The notes under the pieces were generated by a model. That model had not been told where the DNA came from, searched no databases, and saw only the letters and a list, made by a program, of their open reading frames with translations. Shown in pieces: positions 36,121 to 48,312 of a DNA stretch of 64,000 nucleotides. The first letter of the stretch is position 1, and each line of letters begins with the position of its first letter. The stretch spans positions 6,995,373 to 7,059,372 of the forward strand of contig JANVCC010000047.1 in NCBI GenBank assembly GCA_025345505.1, in the 5' to 3' direction. The stretch comes from Todiramphus chloris collaris. Taxonomy: Eukaryota > Chordata > Aves > Coraciiformes > Alcedinidae. Position numbers and translations under genes: made by a program.

Positions 36121-36978
36121 TCCATTAGGGACAGTCACGATGAGACACATGTGTGATCTCCTTGCAAGGAGTACAGGGCACAGGGTGAAGTTTCATGCTC
36201 TTAGCAGCTGCCCAAACCACACGGTGGTAGTGCCTGATCCTACTCACACCTTCTTTCCTTTTCCTCTATCCTTAATAATCATCCTACTTTGACATCAACA
36301 CTTCTTTTCCAGGCTTTGAAGTTGCCAGCAGCTAGAGGTACTAAAAAGGTGAAGGTACAATGGTCATCATAGACAGATCCTTACCTCCGAAGTCATATGT
36401 ATCTGCATATCTGCTTATCCTTCCCAGTTTGGGGATGAAACGTACAGCTCACACTCTCAGTTATACAAACTTGTCTTACAAATGGTAGGATCATGTACTG
36501 ACATGCCAATAAAGATAGCTGATCTGTACCATGAAAATGAAGAACATGATTTCTCCCCTTTTCTTTTATAAAGCAATTAAGATAAGATAATTGCTTAGGA
36601 GCAAGGGGTAATTTTTCACTACAGATGTGTAAGCAGCTTGTATGCACTTGGCAACTGGCAATTTTACAATGCTACTATATATAGAAAAGACAAAAATATT
36701 ATTGTGAGATCATATAAAAACCCACAGAGTGTGTTTTTCAAACCCTGAGTTCAAGCAGACAACTAAAAATGAGTAATATGTTTGTTATTAAAAGCAAAGA
36801 AAAAAACAAACAAACCTCCTACATCTCAGCTAAAGATGCAAAGAAATGGCTTCAAATTCTGTAACGAGTTTAGCTGATGCTTTTGAGCCACAGAAACACA
36901 TCTGCAAGTGTGCAAAGACCACGTGAAGGAAAGGTCAGCAAGCTGAAATATAGGATACATGACATAATATGAACATAC

Positions 36979-37015
36979 CTTTTGTGGCTACCCTGACGCA
37001 GTCAATTTTGGTTTC
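36979..37015 (-). CDS. PTPRM: PTPRM short linker exon after FN3-4
   Basis: This 37-nt exon lies 1,145 bp downstream of the FN3-4 exon and is too short to stand out as an open frame. The acceptor is CACAG directly before GAAACC; the donor is GTATGT. It encodes ETKIDCVRVATK plus the first base of the next codon (phase 0 in, phase 1 out). The known protein has the same peptide between FN3-4 and the stalk, with a single substitution that I recall (Q to R). It connects the extracellular domains to either the candidate 75-nt cassette exon or, directly, to the transmembrane exon. Confidence 0.96.
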
Positions 37016-38160
37016 CTGTGTCAAATAAAGAGGAAAAAGGTCACACCTTGTGTTTCTAAGCAAGGAAAGTCATTCATGATTCTGTTCTTTAAAGCACTGA
37101 TCATATGTCAGAGGAGTGGTCATTTAATGTGCCTCGTTATGTATTTAACTGTTTATTAAGCAATTCTAATGTGCTTTAGTAATATGGACAAACCCTGCTT
37201 GGGTAAGGTACATAAACATTTCACTGCAGATTCCTCTGAAAGTAGAAAACATACGTTTTTCATATATAGTAGAAATATATTCACAAGAGCACAGGCAAGC
37301 ATTCAGCTCTTTTAACTTTGGCAACACAACGACCTTGGGAGTTTTTTCCTTTTCTTTTTCTTACAGATAGTTCAAGGTATCCTGACAGACAATTTCAGAA
37401 AGAAAAAATAATCAATGGTGTTTCACACTTCTGCACTCTCAGTGCACTGTGAAAGAGGGACCATTATGGTTTCTGGCAGAAAACATTTCCAGGCTGTCAG
37501 CACAGACAGCCAAAGCTTATCAAGAATTGAAGGGCTCTGGGTAGGCCTGTCCAGGAAATGAAAAACAATTCCAGGAAGAATTAGTCCGATGAAACATGAT
37601 CTGCGAAGACCTTTTTACACACTTTTCATTTCAGTTCCCTCTACTTATTTCTTTTACTCTTTGCAGAAAGGAAGGAAAAAAAAAAGAAGGTGGTTTCTAA
37701 TTCAGCCAGGGCAACCAAATAAGAAAAGGGGAGTTCAAGATGGTACGAACTAAGGTAATGGGACTGGACAGGCCAAGACAGATGTGCTAAAACCCACAAT
37801 CATGTTTGGCTTAAACTTAACAAAAGAAATCACAATGCTCTTCAAAGCAAGAAAACAAAGCAACAACAACAAAGAAAAAAGAAGAAGAAAAAAAAAGCCA
37901 GTCAAACACACTCACTGAACAGCTTTAGATAATCAGACAGAACAGTAACACCTAGTCACTACTGACAAAATGTTTTCTCCTCTTTCCTGCGACTTTTACT
38001 CATTATGCAATATTGTGTTTGGAAAACTGTTAACTATTTTTAAGCTCAGTGTGTTAAATTTCATGGTAACTTCATTTTCTAGTTAGCAAGTCAGCTGGGT
38101 GCCTTGCCAGCCAATTACACACCAATGCTGTACAGAAACCATGCCTGTCCCAAGACTTAC
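37016..38160 (-). other. PTPRM: PTPRM short intron (1,145 bp)
   Basis: A phase-0 intron with GTAAGT donor and CACAG acceptor. I see no repeat in it other than A-rich tracts near 37,677 and 37,860-37,890. Confidence 0.9.
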
Positions 38161-38434
38161 CCCATTGGCTCTGCTAGCTGCTTGAAAATAGATGCTGTAG
38201 CTCTTGTGAGGCAGAAGAGGAGTGTTCCAGAAACCACTGTAGGTTTTGTTATCGCCGACAGTAAAAGGCTGAGCAGCTTGTAAACCATTGGCTGGAAACT
38301 CTGCAGCGAAGTAGTACTGGGAATTCAAAAGCGAGGCGTTCTGGAAATGAATGGGCACTGGGTAGCACTTCAGGATTTCAGTTGTCTTTTTGGTCCTCCG
38401 CGGGCGTTCTTCTTCGACAACTATTTGATAGACA
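38161..38434 (-). CDS. PTPRM: PTPRM exon, main part of fibronectin type III repeat 4
   Basis: This 274-nt exon has a TTAG acceptor (38435-38438) and a strong GTAAGT donor (38155-38160). It enters in phase 2 and leaves in phase 0. After the split Ser codon it encodes 91 residues beginning VYQIVVEEERPRRTKKTTE and ending FQAASRANG. It forms most of the membrane-proximal FN3 repeat. Residues 10-16 (RPRRTKK) are a cluster of basic residues; RPTPmu is known to be cut by a furin-like protease in this domain, and this cluster is the natural candidate, though that link is inference. N-glycosylation sequons are visible at residue 32 (NAS) and 62 (NKT). Differences from mammalian PTPRM are conservative, as expected for an orthologue under selection. 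Confidence 0.98.
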
Positions 38435-39875
38435 CTAAGAGCGTGGAAAAGAAAGAACAAAAGAAACGCAAGGGTTATTTTAAGACTCGGGCAGTCAACA
38501 CATACTGAAACTGTAACAGCATACCAGCGTTTGGGGGCGGGGGGGAGTAAAAAGCAAAGGACACGGAAGAAAAACTGTCATTTTGATATTCAGGTGTAGG
38601 AATTTGCGGAGCAGAGTCATGCTTTCAAACAAATTCAGTTTGTTTTGGAAAAAACAAAATTAGCCGCGCACACGACAGCTTTTCATACTGCGGACGCGCA
38701 GAACGCTTTCCTGTTCCAACTCTTGTACAGAGAAAAAAAGGCTTGATTAGAGCGAATATGTAGATTTAAGTATTATTTTGTTCACAGAACTCAGTATAAA
38801 GCTATAGGTTCCGTTCCCTAATCTATTCATCTTGTCTAAACGAAATGAAAGGAGCACTAAGAGAAGAACGAAGCACTAAATTACAAAGAGGCAGAGAATG
38901 GGATTCGCTTAACTGCTGACTTTCTAACTATTAATAAAAGCATGCGGAGAGGAAATTACAGTGTTTTAAAATTTTGGTGGTGTATTGGCTGCGACTGAAG
39001 GAGAATAAAGCTCTTTTTTGGATGGAAGTTATCCTCGCTCAGCAAAGCGCTTTTACACGTCTTAGAGAAAAGTGACTTCTTAAGCATCTCTGCATCTCGC
39101 AGAGCGATTCATTTTGTGCTTGCTTGCTTTGCTGGGACCTACAGGGACCAGTCCCCCCCTCTCCGCTGTAAAGGTGCTGTGGACGTTGAAGCAGGAACAA
39201 AGAACTGGTGATTTCTGCTGCGTGGGTGAACAGTGTAATCATCCTGCCCTTGTATTTGCTGTAAAAGCCTGAGTCAGTGCTTTCAAATTGGTGAAGTGGG
39301 AAGTCCAGGTCTCTAAAGAGGACCAGGCTTGCAAGTTTATTGCTTCGCTGGGGACTGCTGATTCTTAATCATTATTTGCCTCCTGGAATCTTGGATCCCG
39401 GTAAGCAAGTCAGTATCAGTAACTGATGCTGCAGTGGCAACACATCCACATTTTTACACATCATCTACATCCAATAACACTTTATGATCCTTCAAGCTGA
39501 TAATTCATAAAAAGCATCAATTTCTGCATAGGGTATGTTTCTTAAAGATGAAGTATCCACACCGTCTTCTTACACGTTGCTCCCTTTTGGCCACCTGTAG
39601 GTAGGTGACTGTTTATAGAAGACTCTGCACAAGGGACACTTGGGTTGGGCCTGTGCAGGTCTCACTCTGGACTCAAACAGGCCTTGCTGGCTTAGTCGTA
39701 TCAGTGCACAGCTATGGCCACTCCACTTCTGAAAGCAAATCTGAAATAGATGACTTCGTGCAGTCACCAGACCAGCTCACAGCCAGTATGCTCCTGCACC
39801 TCCTAGGGCTTTGCTAGCCCCAAGCTGCTTGGAGATCTCATGCTCTCACACCAGCCAATCTAGGTACTTAAATGA

Positions 39876-40030
39876 TGCCCCATCAGTGGAACTGTTCAAG
39901 GTCAGCTTGGACAAGGCTTTGGGCAACCTCATCCACAACAGGGATGTCCCCATCCACAACATGGGGGGTAGATGAGATGATCTTCAAGGTCTCTTCCAAC
40001 CCAAACCATTCTATGACTTAATGATTCTCT
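39876..40030 (+). mobile_element. CR1 LINE 3' fragment, plus orientation
   Basis: It runs from CAGTGGAACTGTTCAAGGTC to GAGATGATCTTCAAGGTCTC, CCAACCCAAACCATTCTATG and a short ATGATTCTC tail. Confidence 0.93.
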
Positions 40031-40034
40031 GAGA

Positions 40035-41550
40035 GCACAATGCTAGGTCTGCAGAGCTTTCATAGCCAGGTATCACCAAGAGGCAGAACACCATTTCTCT
40101 TGAACATCTTCTTGGGTTTTTTTTAATCAGACCTACTGCTCATGTGCAACAGACTGTGTTCACTATGTTTTTAAAATCTTTCTGGAGATGCTGCACTTCC
40201 TACACTCACAAAAAATGCCCAGAAAGTTAACACTGAGAATGGTTGATACCTCTTCTTCTTCCTGATTTAGATGTTCACTGTGATGGAAAGTTAGTTTCTT
40301 TGAAGACACTACCATTTAATTGTCCTGATGAAGATGTCTATGCTTCTGTAAACTCCCATTACAGTCACTGGACAGCTACTCAGTACAAGCAACAGATATT
40401 AAAGACCTGACCAGTGAGGAGCTGTCTACTTTTGAGTCAACTTAATTGCTTTCTGAGCTCCATCGACTGTGATAACTAAATACTCAGCTCACATACAAAC
40501 ACCTAAATTTAGATGTTTTAATCTGAAGCTGAACCCCACACAGAAATGCAACCAGGTATAAGCTTGGCACATCCAGGGAGGCAAACGAAAGAAAAACAAT
40601 GAAATTTTTTCATTAGCTGATTAATTCCATGCTGGGTAGTAAATGAAGGTCAATACATGGCAACCTTTATTTGATCCTATGAGAATCGATCCGTAAAAAC
40701 TATCCATGAAATATCTACATTACAAACTTGTTTTTTCTCTTCCAAATCCAACTTTGACACGATTTTAGCAGTTAATTTTCTAGCACAAAAACCAGTTGCT
40801 TAGAACTGGTATTCCAAGGTGCTTGGAAGAGAGCTCGTTGCCCCTGAAACTACTAATTTACAATGAATCTACAATAAAAACCGTTTGCAAATTTAAATGG
40901 AGTCTTGGGGAAAAAAAGAAGAAGGTGATGTAAACATCTATTCTTCTAAGGTTGTGAAGCTGGATACAATTGACTTATATCACAGCAAAGATAAGAATCC
41001 CTCAGTCTCACTAAAGCATGATGGATAGGAAACAAAGTTATTCGGCTGTTGCCTTCAGGAGAGTATTGTTACCTTTTTTAGCGCAGCAGGAGTGAATATC
41101 AGAGGGACCTCAGACCAGATAAGGTAATATGACATGTTTCAGTACTGGTTGAAATGAGGATTCTTTTCATTTTTCACTGAGTAATTAAAGTTTGTAGATA
41201 CTTTAGGAACAAATCTGTCATTAAAATGTTCCTTCTCCTCTGATAAATTCATGTTAGTTATACTACTTGCACGACTCCCTGTACAGTCCATTTTAAATGC
41301 CTGCCACCTATTTATCTTCAGATACATTAAAGAAAGAACCAAGTTGACTGGAGCAATTTCAAACTCAAAATGCCTTTTCATTCTTACTCCACGAGGCAAA
41401 TTAGATTTGCAAGCATCTAGACCTCAAATCTATTTGCTCTTTAATAATTTAAGAGCTGAAAGGTCAAGCAGCTCTTTTCTGTTCCCCTTTATCAAAGTCC
41501 AAGTGCTAATGAAAAATAACTAAATCCTGGCTGCTGCCCCATTTTCACTG
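40035..41550. other. Single-copy intron sequence, nothing recognised
   Basis: No repeat or exon is visible. A 90-residue plus-strand frame at 41251-41523 has no features of a known protein. Confidence 0.6.
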
Positions 41551-41559
41551 GCTGCTGTT

Positions 41560-42150
41560 TCTCTACTGTACACGAACACACCGTAAGCACCTGGGTCAAC
41601 AGAAAGAACTTCACGAGCAATTCGTTTTGCATTTGTACGAGTGAAATCATCTTGCTAATGAATTTTACCAAATTACCCCAATTACAATTATAAGCCAAGA
41701 GCTTCCTCTCCGTCTTACTATTTAAATTGCTTGCTTTGATACGTAACAGCTGAATTGCCTACTCTGAAAAGGGTTCAAGCTTAGCGAATTGAGCTGCACT
41801 CCATTATTCCTCTTGGGTATTACTCTGATTTCCCGCTTGTTTCAAGCTGCATTATTCCTTTTCCACACCTCTGCATTTCATAGAATAAAGTCTTCCTACC
41901 TGTAATCCAAAAAAAAATAAAAAAAAAAAAAGGAGAAAATCTATAGTACCAGTGAAAGGTGCCGAAAGCATGTCGGCTGTTGGTAGAACTTAAGATTGAT
42001 CTTTCTGAAGGCAAGAAATGTAATTTAAGTTTAATTCATGTTACGCGTTTCTACTATGGAATTCTGATGCCTTGGAAATTGAACAAAAAATCTGCTTTTA
42101 TATGGGCTTCAACTTACTGTTGCGTCAAGGAAGGAACTCGTAGGAGCTAT
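41560..42150. promoter_or_regulatory. Candidate conserved non-coding element
   Basis: Non-repetitive, with many homeodomain-type cores (GCTAATGAATTTTACC and CCAATTACAATTATAAG near 41,655-41,690) and scattered CpG (CACGAGCAATTCGTTTTGC). An A-rich run sits at about 41,908-41,931. The call is on composition only. Confidence 0.2.
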
Positions 42151-43781
42151 TTTTAACTTAGGATTCAAATATTTTGAGTTGAGGGATTCAAAAAGGGTGT
42201 CTGGGGTGGGGGGGGGATTGATAAAATTGTTGAGCTACCTTTTGTTTCAACAGTTCCAAAACACTTCCAAACTTAAATGATTATGCAGTGATACAGATCT
42301 GAACACAATAAGGACTGTAATTCTGGATAGAAACTAGACATCCCAGGCTCCTCAGATATTTACTGAAATTGAGTTGCTTAAATTAAAATGGTCTGTCAGT
42401 GTCTGCTAAATATATTGATTCTTTTCAGACAGAGCTGAAAAAGAGACATGAAAGAAGAAAGAAAACATGGTAACGCGGTAATCAAAGATGCTAAGAATAT
42501 TTAGACAAATGAACCAAACAATTCAAAAGAAGATTTAAGCTTATCTCTATTCTTAAGTACACGATTGATGGGTTTTAGTAACTTGCTGAATCTGTACATT
42601 ATTCCATGCTACTGGAATGCAGCAGGCCCAATTTTAATTGATCAAAGTCTCATTCAAAGTGATAAAATAATTTCCCAAGAAGGGCCTATTGGATACAAGC
42701 ATGGACTTCAACATCCTTAATACTACAGTCCTTAACATGTATAATATAGGTATTTACCAACTGAAACTTGTGAATTAATAATTACACCTCCACTATAAGG
42801 CTTTCCAAAGCAAAAACAAAGGGAATACACACTATTGCTTCATATTGAAATGTCAGCTCTACTTTTTCTCTCTTTAACAGCCTTGATGCTTCACCTAAGG
42901 GAAGTCATAAAGAATGCTTTAAAATTTATTTCATAGAAGAAAGGTGACCCAAGGACCTGACTCTAGACTAAGATTACCTGAATTTATTTACTAGTCTGTG
43001 TGTGATCCTAGGCAAGTGCATTATAGGTTTTGTGCCTCAGTTCCCCAGCTGTAAAACAAGAAGGGGAAAGTTTCTTATTCCCTCTGTCCTGCTTCAACTC
43101 TCCAAAAAATAAAATCTCTTCAAGACCTTCTTATTACCCTTCAAAAAACAGTGATTACTTTTTTTTTCCTAGGAAATGTACAAAGCCTGCCAAGCTGTTG
43201 AGCTCCCCAAGCAGTGCCTGGGAACAGCTATGGACACTGTTGGGCCATCTCTGCAGGATGTTCTGGTGACACTGTAGAGCCCAGTTTGATATTTCTGCTC
43301 ACTGTAGTAAGTCTCTCTTAGTCTCATGCTTTATTACAAACATATATAACTGGCACTTTTTATAGGTCTGTTTCTGTATCTTGACTTGCACGCTTGCTTT
43401 GTTTTAATCCTAACAGATTCAAACAAAGGAATGACTTTTATTCCACATATGAAGTGTTATTTCAGTTACTCCCGTAGCCTGACTTTACTTACAGTCTAGA
43501 ATCACTTCATTTCATTCTTCTACTAAAATATCAAAGATCCCATAGATGGCAAAATTAAGAAGCCCCTTGTTATCTCTGTTTTATGCCCATGAAGAACGTG
43601 ATTGATGAAGCCAGAACACTCTATAGGGTCTTCACAATTTCACTGCTACTTGTGTAGACACTGGAAGCTCTTCCATCCTCTTGCTATTTAAGTCAGAAGC
43701 CCTTGTAAAAACTATCAGTTGTTTTGTTCATGTTTTGTGTGCAAAGTTTCACATGCTTGCTCATCAGGTTTGCTTGTTACG

Positions 43782-43931
43782 TGATGTATGATGAGTATGT
43801 ATGATGACTACGCATGATGAGGATGTATGATGAGTGTGTATGATGAGTATGTACGATGAGTAGTATGATGAGTATGTAGGATGAGTACATATGATGAGTA
43901 CATGCAAGTACAATACATACGATAAGTACAA
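43782..43931. repeat. Minisatellite, ~13-bp unit (ATGATGAGTATGT)
   Basis: About ten degenerate copies of ATGATGAGTATGT with variants such as ACGATGAGTA and ATGATGAGTACAT. The tandem makes a long low-complexity frame (Ser/Tyr/Ile/His/Thr) on the minus strand that is not a gene. Confidence 0.93.
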
Positions 43932-44717
43932 TATTGCTTTTTTTAAAAGAAAAGACAATCTTTGGACAATCTTATGATATAATCTGCAACTTAACTTGAT
44001 CTTCATTTCTGTCATCAGTTGTCCCTGACCTGTTTATAACATACCCATATAGATTAACATTGGAATTGTGATCTATTTCTTCCTGCCTTTACATTGCACT
44101 TGATGATCGTAATTCATCCTCTGACTTCCAATTTTTCAGTACTGGAAATGATTTTTGAACCATACCTTGAAACAGAAGAGGGAAATTACTTTTTAAAGGA
44201 CAGGAATTAATAATTTAGTTATCAGGCAAATAGAAGAAGGCTACAAGAAATTGCCACTAACTCTCCTCCTACCGAGCAAGGCAGTATATTTATTAAGGTG
44301 GCATTAAACAAAGGTGATAATGACAATCCCTGATTTATCAGGTGTCTCACCAACACAGCTCCAAAGGCTTTGCCAGCAGGTCAGGAGTTCTAGCAACAAA
44401 TAATACATATTGAATAAAATATGCTCCACATGCAGTTCTTTTCAGCACAGTGGTGAAGCCAAAGAACTGGCCAACGGTAGCCCTGTCCCTCTGACCGCTG
44501 CAGAGCTGTGCACAGTTGGTCCAAAGAGGAAGCAGATGTTGTTCAGATGTGTTTTGTCTGCACATCAGAGACCATTCAAGATCAGCACTGAAAGTAGGAA
44601 GGGTGCAGAAATTACTGTTCCTAGGGAAGGTATGACCTCAGGACAAGGGCAGTCTGAAAGAACGGAAAACGGGTAGTTTATTCATGAGGGGTGACTTGAA
44701 GATGTCAAATGAACACA

Positions 44718-44891
44718 AGAGGAAAATTCTTCACAGCAAGGACAATCAGCCATTGGAATCATCTTCCCAGCAAAGTGGTGGAGTCCCCAACACTGGACAC
44801 TTCTAAGACTCAGGTGGAAAGGGTGTGGGAACCATCTTATCTAGACCTTAATTTTCCCAAGACAGGTTGGACCAGCCGATCTTTAAAGTCT
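44718..44891 (+). mobile_element. CR1 LINE 3' fragment, plus orientation
   Basis: It contains GAAAATTCTTCACAGCAAGG, AAAGTGGTGGAGTCCCCAAC and GATCTTTAAAGTCTTCATAG. It is diverged, and its 3' end abuts the next, inverted copy. The 5' limit is uncertain and may reach about 44,630. Confidence 0.75.
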
Positions 44892-45070
44892 TCATAGAAT
44901 GGCTTAGGCTGGAAGGACCTTAGAGATCACCTAATCCAATCTCTCTGCCATGGGCAGGGACACCTCTCAACTAGAGCAGGTTGCTCAAGGCCTCATCCAA
45001 CCTGGTCCTGAACACCTCCAGGGAGGGGGCAGCCAAAACCCTCTGGGCAATCTATTCCAGAGTCCCTTCC
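44892..45070 (-). mobile_element. CR1 LINE 3' fragment, minus orientation
   Basis: It contains TCATAGAATGGCTTAGGC, TGGAAGGACCTTAGAGATCA, GCCATGGGCAGGGACACCTC. It sits tail to tail with the preceding copy with no spacer. Confidence 0.93.
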
Positions 45071-45560
45071 ACCCTGGTATTCTAGGAGTCTACAATTCTA
45101 AACCGAGCATTAGAAATGAAACAATCTATATCAGTTGAGATTTTATTTTTCCTTTCTGAGAGTGAATTGGTATTGTTACAGGTGGGATACAGATTAGATC
45201 AGCAACTCCATAAGCTTTGAGTTTATGGAGCAGAAGTAAGACCAGGGAGCTCTTGATTAGCAAGAAGACAAATGAGCAAGCCTGCTAATGATGGAGAAAC
45301 CTTTCATGCTAGCCCCTTCTACTTCAGCAACATTTTATTTGGGAGATCAGGGATTTTATGGGCTTTAAGCAAAATACATCCTTGCCTGATATAGCTTCTA
45401 AAATGAGAAAAAAATGAAGAAGCTTAAAAAAATCACTTGGCATGAACACAAGGATTACATAAAAAAATACAGAACTTAAAGGAAAGAAAATCATTCAACC
45501 AAAACTTCCAAATTCAGGCTCCTGTACCAATGCCAACAAGGCAGTGTTAAATTATTCTTT

Positions 45561-45775
45561 AAAGTATTGTTAAGTGCTTTAAGGTATTGTTAAATTAATT
45601 GCATTTTAATTATTATTTATATTATTAGTTATGTATTATATATCAGTTTTATTATGTTATATATATTTGAAGAAAGAAATCAACCTGTTATATAATATAT
45701 ATTAATGATATACAATTATAAATTATTATTATTTATAATAATGAAGAAATGGTATTAAAAGGTATTGTTAAAGTA
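45561..45775. repeat. AT-rich block with repeated AAGGTATTGTTAAA
   Basis: About 215 bp of nearly pure A/T. The motif (A)AGGTATTGTTAA occurs at 45561-45573, 45581-45594 and 45757-45773, bracketing TATA/ATTATT simple sequence. It is likely slippage-generated. Confidence 0.85.
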
Positions 45776-46210
45776 ATATACTAAGATCTAATTTGTAATG
45801 GGGAAAAAAGGAGAACTAGTAGGCAACGATTCAAATAATATTGGCAACAGAGAAGCAATGAAAATTCTTGCAACTGTTCCTATCAAGTCCTTGCCATGTC
45901 AGTGCTAAAGGTGCATTGTCATTTAGTTTTGTGAGTAGAGTCTTAAATCTCTATAACTCTTTTGTTTGAGTCCTGTACTTGAAGTCAGGAGGTTTCACAC
46001 AAACAAAAGTTCCACCATCTTTGGCAGGTTTCCAAGTCTGCCGGGCAGTTGGTGCTTCCAAAGTGTAGGAATGGGACTGAGAAGGAAATACTTTGTGCTG
46101 GGAGCTTGTTGGAACTTGGATGGAACAATTCTGCTTCCACACCTGGCTTTATTTACTGGCTTTGCAAGACAAGAGATAAACCTGGTTAGATACTACAAGG
46201 CAGGGTCTGT

Positions 46211-46585
46211 CATAGAATCACAGAATGTTAGGGGTTGGAAGGGTCCTCTGGAGATCATCAAGTCCAACCCCCCTGCCAGAGCAGGGTCACCCAGGGCAGG
46301 CCACACAGGAACAGATCCAGGGGGGTCTTGAAAGTCTCCAGAGAAGGAGACTCCACAACCTCTTTAGGCAGCCTGTTCCACGATCTGTCACTCTCACAGT
46401 GAAGAAGTTTCTCCTGATGCTGAGGTGGAACTTCCTGTGTTTCACCTTGCTACCATTAATTACTTCTCATCCTATCCCAGGGCACCACAGAAAAGAGCCT
46501 GGCCCCTTCTCCTTGACACCCACCCTGCAGATATTTGTAAACATTCGTAAGATACCCCTTAATAAGATCTGTCGTTCCTTCTCAG
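46211..46585 (-). mobile_element. CR1 LINE 3' fragment, minus orientation
   Basis: It starts CATAGAATCACAGAATGTTA, GGGGTTGGAAGGGTCCTCTG and extends to about GATACCCCTTAATAAGATCT. It is the same subfamily as the plus copy at 61.4 kb. Confidence 0.94.
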
Positions 46586-47529
46586 GAAACACCATTACTG
46601 GCACCTAAAATTTTCAACCCATGGGAAAAGTCAGGGTGGAGAAAAGCCACAAATCTTTCGGAATCAGACCTGTAGGGAACTCAAGAGGGACCGATATTAC
46701 CCAGCACCTCCATTGTCATGCAAGGAGCCCTATTTCTGAAATCAATCAAAGCAGAAATACCTCAACAGCTGTAAAGGCGGAGATAAGAGAGCTTAGGTTC
46801 AGCCCCAGGAGATCCTGCCAAATGTAAACTCTCAGGTGTCCTAATGAGCTTTATCTTCACAGGCCCAAGTCCACCAGGGAATGGTGTCTGGGGTTTAACG
46901 CAGAACTACTAAGCTGCTTTGCCACTGTCCGACTCTTTTGTATCGACAGCCTCAAAGACTTAAAAGTCAGTATTTACAAAGGGGATTTTCTGGGCAAAAT
47001 CTATCCAAGCAAACCCCTCCTTAGCATTCCTATGGATTTAGACAGGAAATCCTGACAGTTCTCAGACCGGGGAGAGTTATGTCGCTGGAAGTTAAAGATA
47101 TTGGGCTTGTTCTTTCCTCCAAGGACAGTCTCCAGGGGAAGATATGACAACGCCTTCAGTTCCCTTGAGAACAGAAACACTTGCTGTGTAATATCTTAAC
47201 TGCAGAAGAGTCAGATGGGCTCTCAAAGTGGTAAAGCAACGGCCAACATATGGTCATCATGGATTTAAATGTGGTTCTTTTAAACACAGTTGGACTCTCT
47301 AGGATTGAAGGGAGACATCAGAGCCTGGTCTCTAACAATCCTTAGAAGAAAATCTGCAAGACAGGAAGAGGAGACAACAATGCATGCTCCTTTCACCTTT
47401 CAGTGGCCCAGTGGGTGCCACCCAGTCCTGCTGACACGGTGCATTTCATTTTTTGCCTTGTTTCCTACTGTACAGATTAACCGATGCAGAGAATCTAAGC
47501 ACAGTATGGAAGACTGTTCAGCAGATCTT

Positions 47530-47606
47530 CACAGAATCACAGAATGTTCAGGGTTGGAAGGGACCTCAAAAGATCATTGAGTCCAACCCCCCTGCCAGAG
47601 CAGAAA
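47530..47606 (-). mobile_element. CR1 LINE 3' tip, minus orientation
   Basis: It contains CACAGAATCACAGAATGTTC, AGGGTTGGAAGGGACCTC, ending CCCCTGCCAGAGCAG. Confidence 0.93.
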
Positions 47607-48249
47607 CCCAACTTTTAAAGGATTTCACTTTGTAATACTTTTGGTTTTGAAGGGCAATAAGAGATTGCCAACACGGAAGCAGTAGCAGATAATCTCAATT
47701 CCATTTCACAAAATGCAACGTGCTGGTGGACCGCTGCTTTAACTTTGTCCATCCTTTGAAAAAACAAATAAATTCAATACATTTGCTAATCTACCCTTAT
47801 CCAAAGCAAGTGTTAGTTTACTACTGAAACATCATGTAAAAATTGCTGAGAACCACTTGATCAATGTTTATAACAGTGCTGGTTAGATGTAATGCCACCA
47901 ACACTGGTGGTACAAGAGACTACTCTGCTGTGAACTGAGATCTGCTGACTGGCAAGGGCAGCAGAAGTCTTCTCTTAACACTCCCAACCTCCCAAATACT
48001 TGATAAATATCGATGAAAATATTAGTTTTTTGTGGTTTTTTCCCCCTCCCTGGGTATGTGGCCCCATGGGTAATTATTTCTAATCAGGTAAATACTGGTG
48101 CCCAAGGACAACTTGGAAGTGACACTACCTTACTGGTGTACAAGAGTAAGAGGCTGTCAGAATTGCCACAAACAGGATGACAAGGACCAATTGTACCTAC
48201 ACAACTAATATATACATATCTACACCCAAAACTCCTTAATCTTGAAATA

Positions 48250-48312
48250 AAGTTGGAACTGGATGATCTTTAAGGTCCCTTCCAAATCAAACCCCTCTAT
48301 GATTCTGTGATT
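48250..48312 (+). mobile_element. CR1 LINE 3' tip, plus orientation
   Basis: It contains AAGTTGGAACTGGATGATCT, TTAAGGTCCCTTCCAAATC and a TATGATTCTGTGATTA tail. Confidence 0.9.

Larger units (their letters stand above)
14218..36978 (-). other. PTPRM: PTPRM intron (22.8 kb) before the transmembrane exon
   Basis: A phase-1 intron with GTATGT donor and ATAG acceptor. It holds the candidate 75-nt cassette exon, seven CR1 fragments and the solo LTR. If the cassette is used, the intron splits into 3,144 bp and 19,542 bp. Confidence 0.9.

Noticed and set aside
43764-44015. 83-residue minus-strand frame rich in Ser/His/Ile/Tyr
   Set aside because: Produced entirely by translation of the ATGATGAGTATGT minisatellite.
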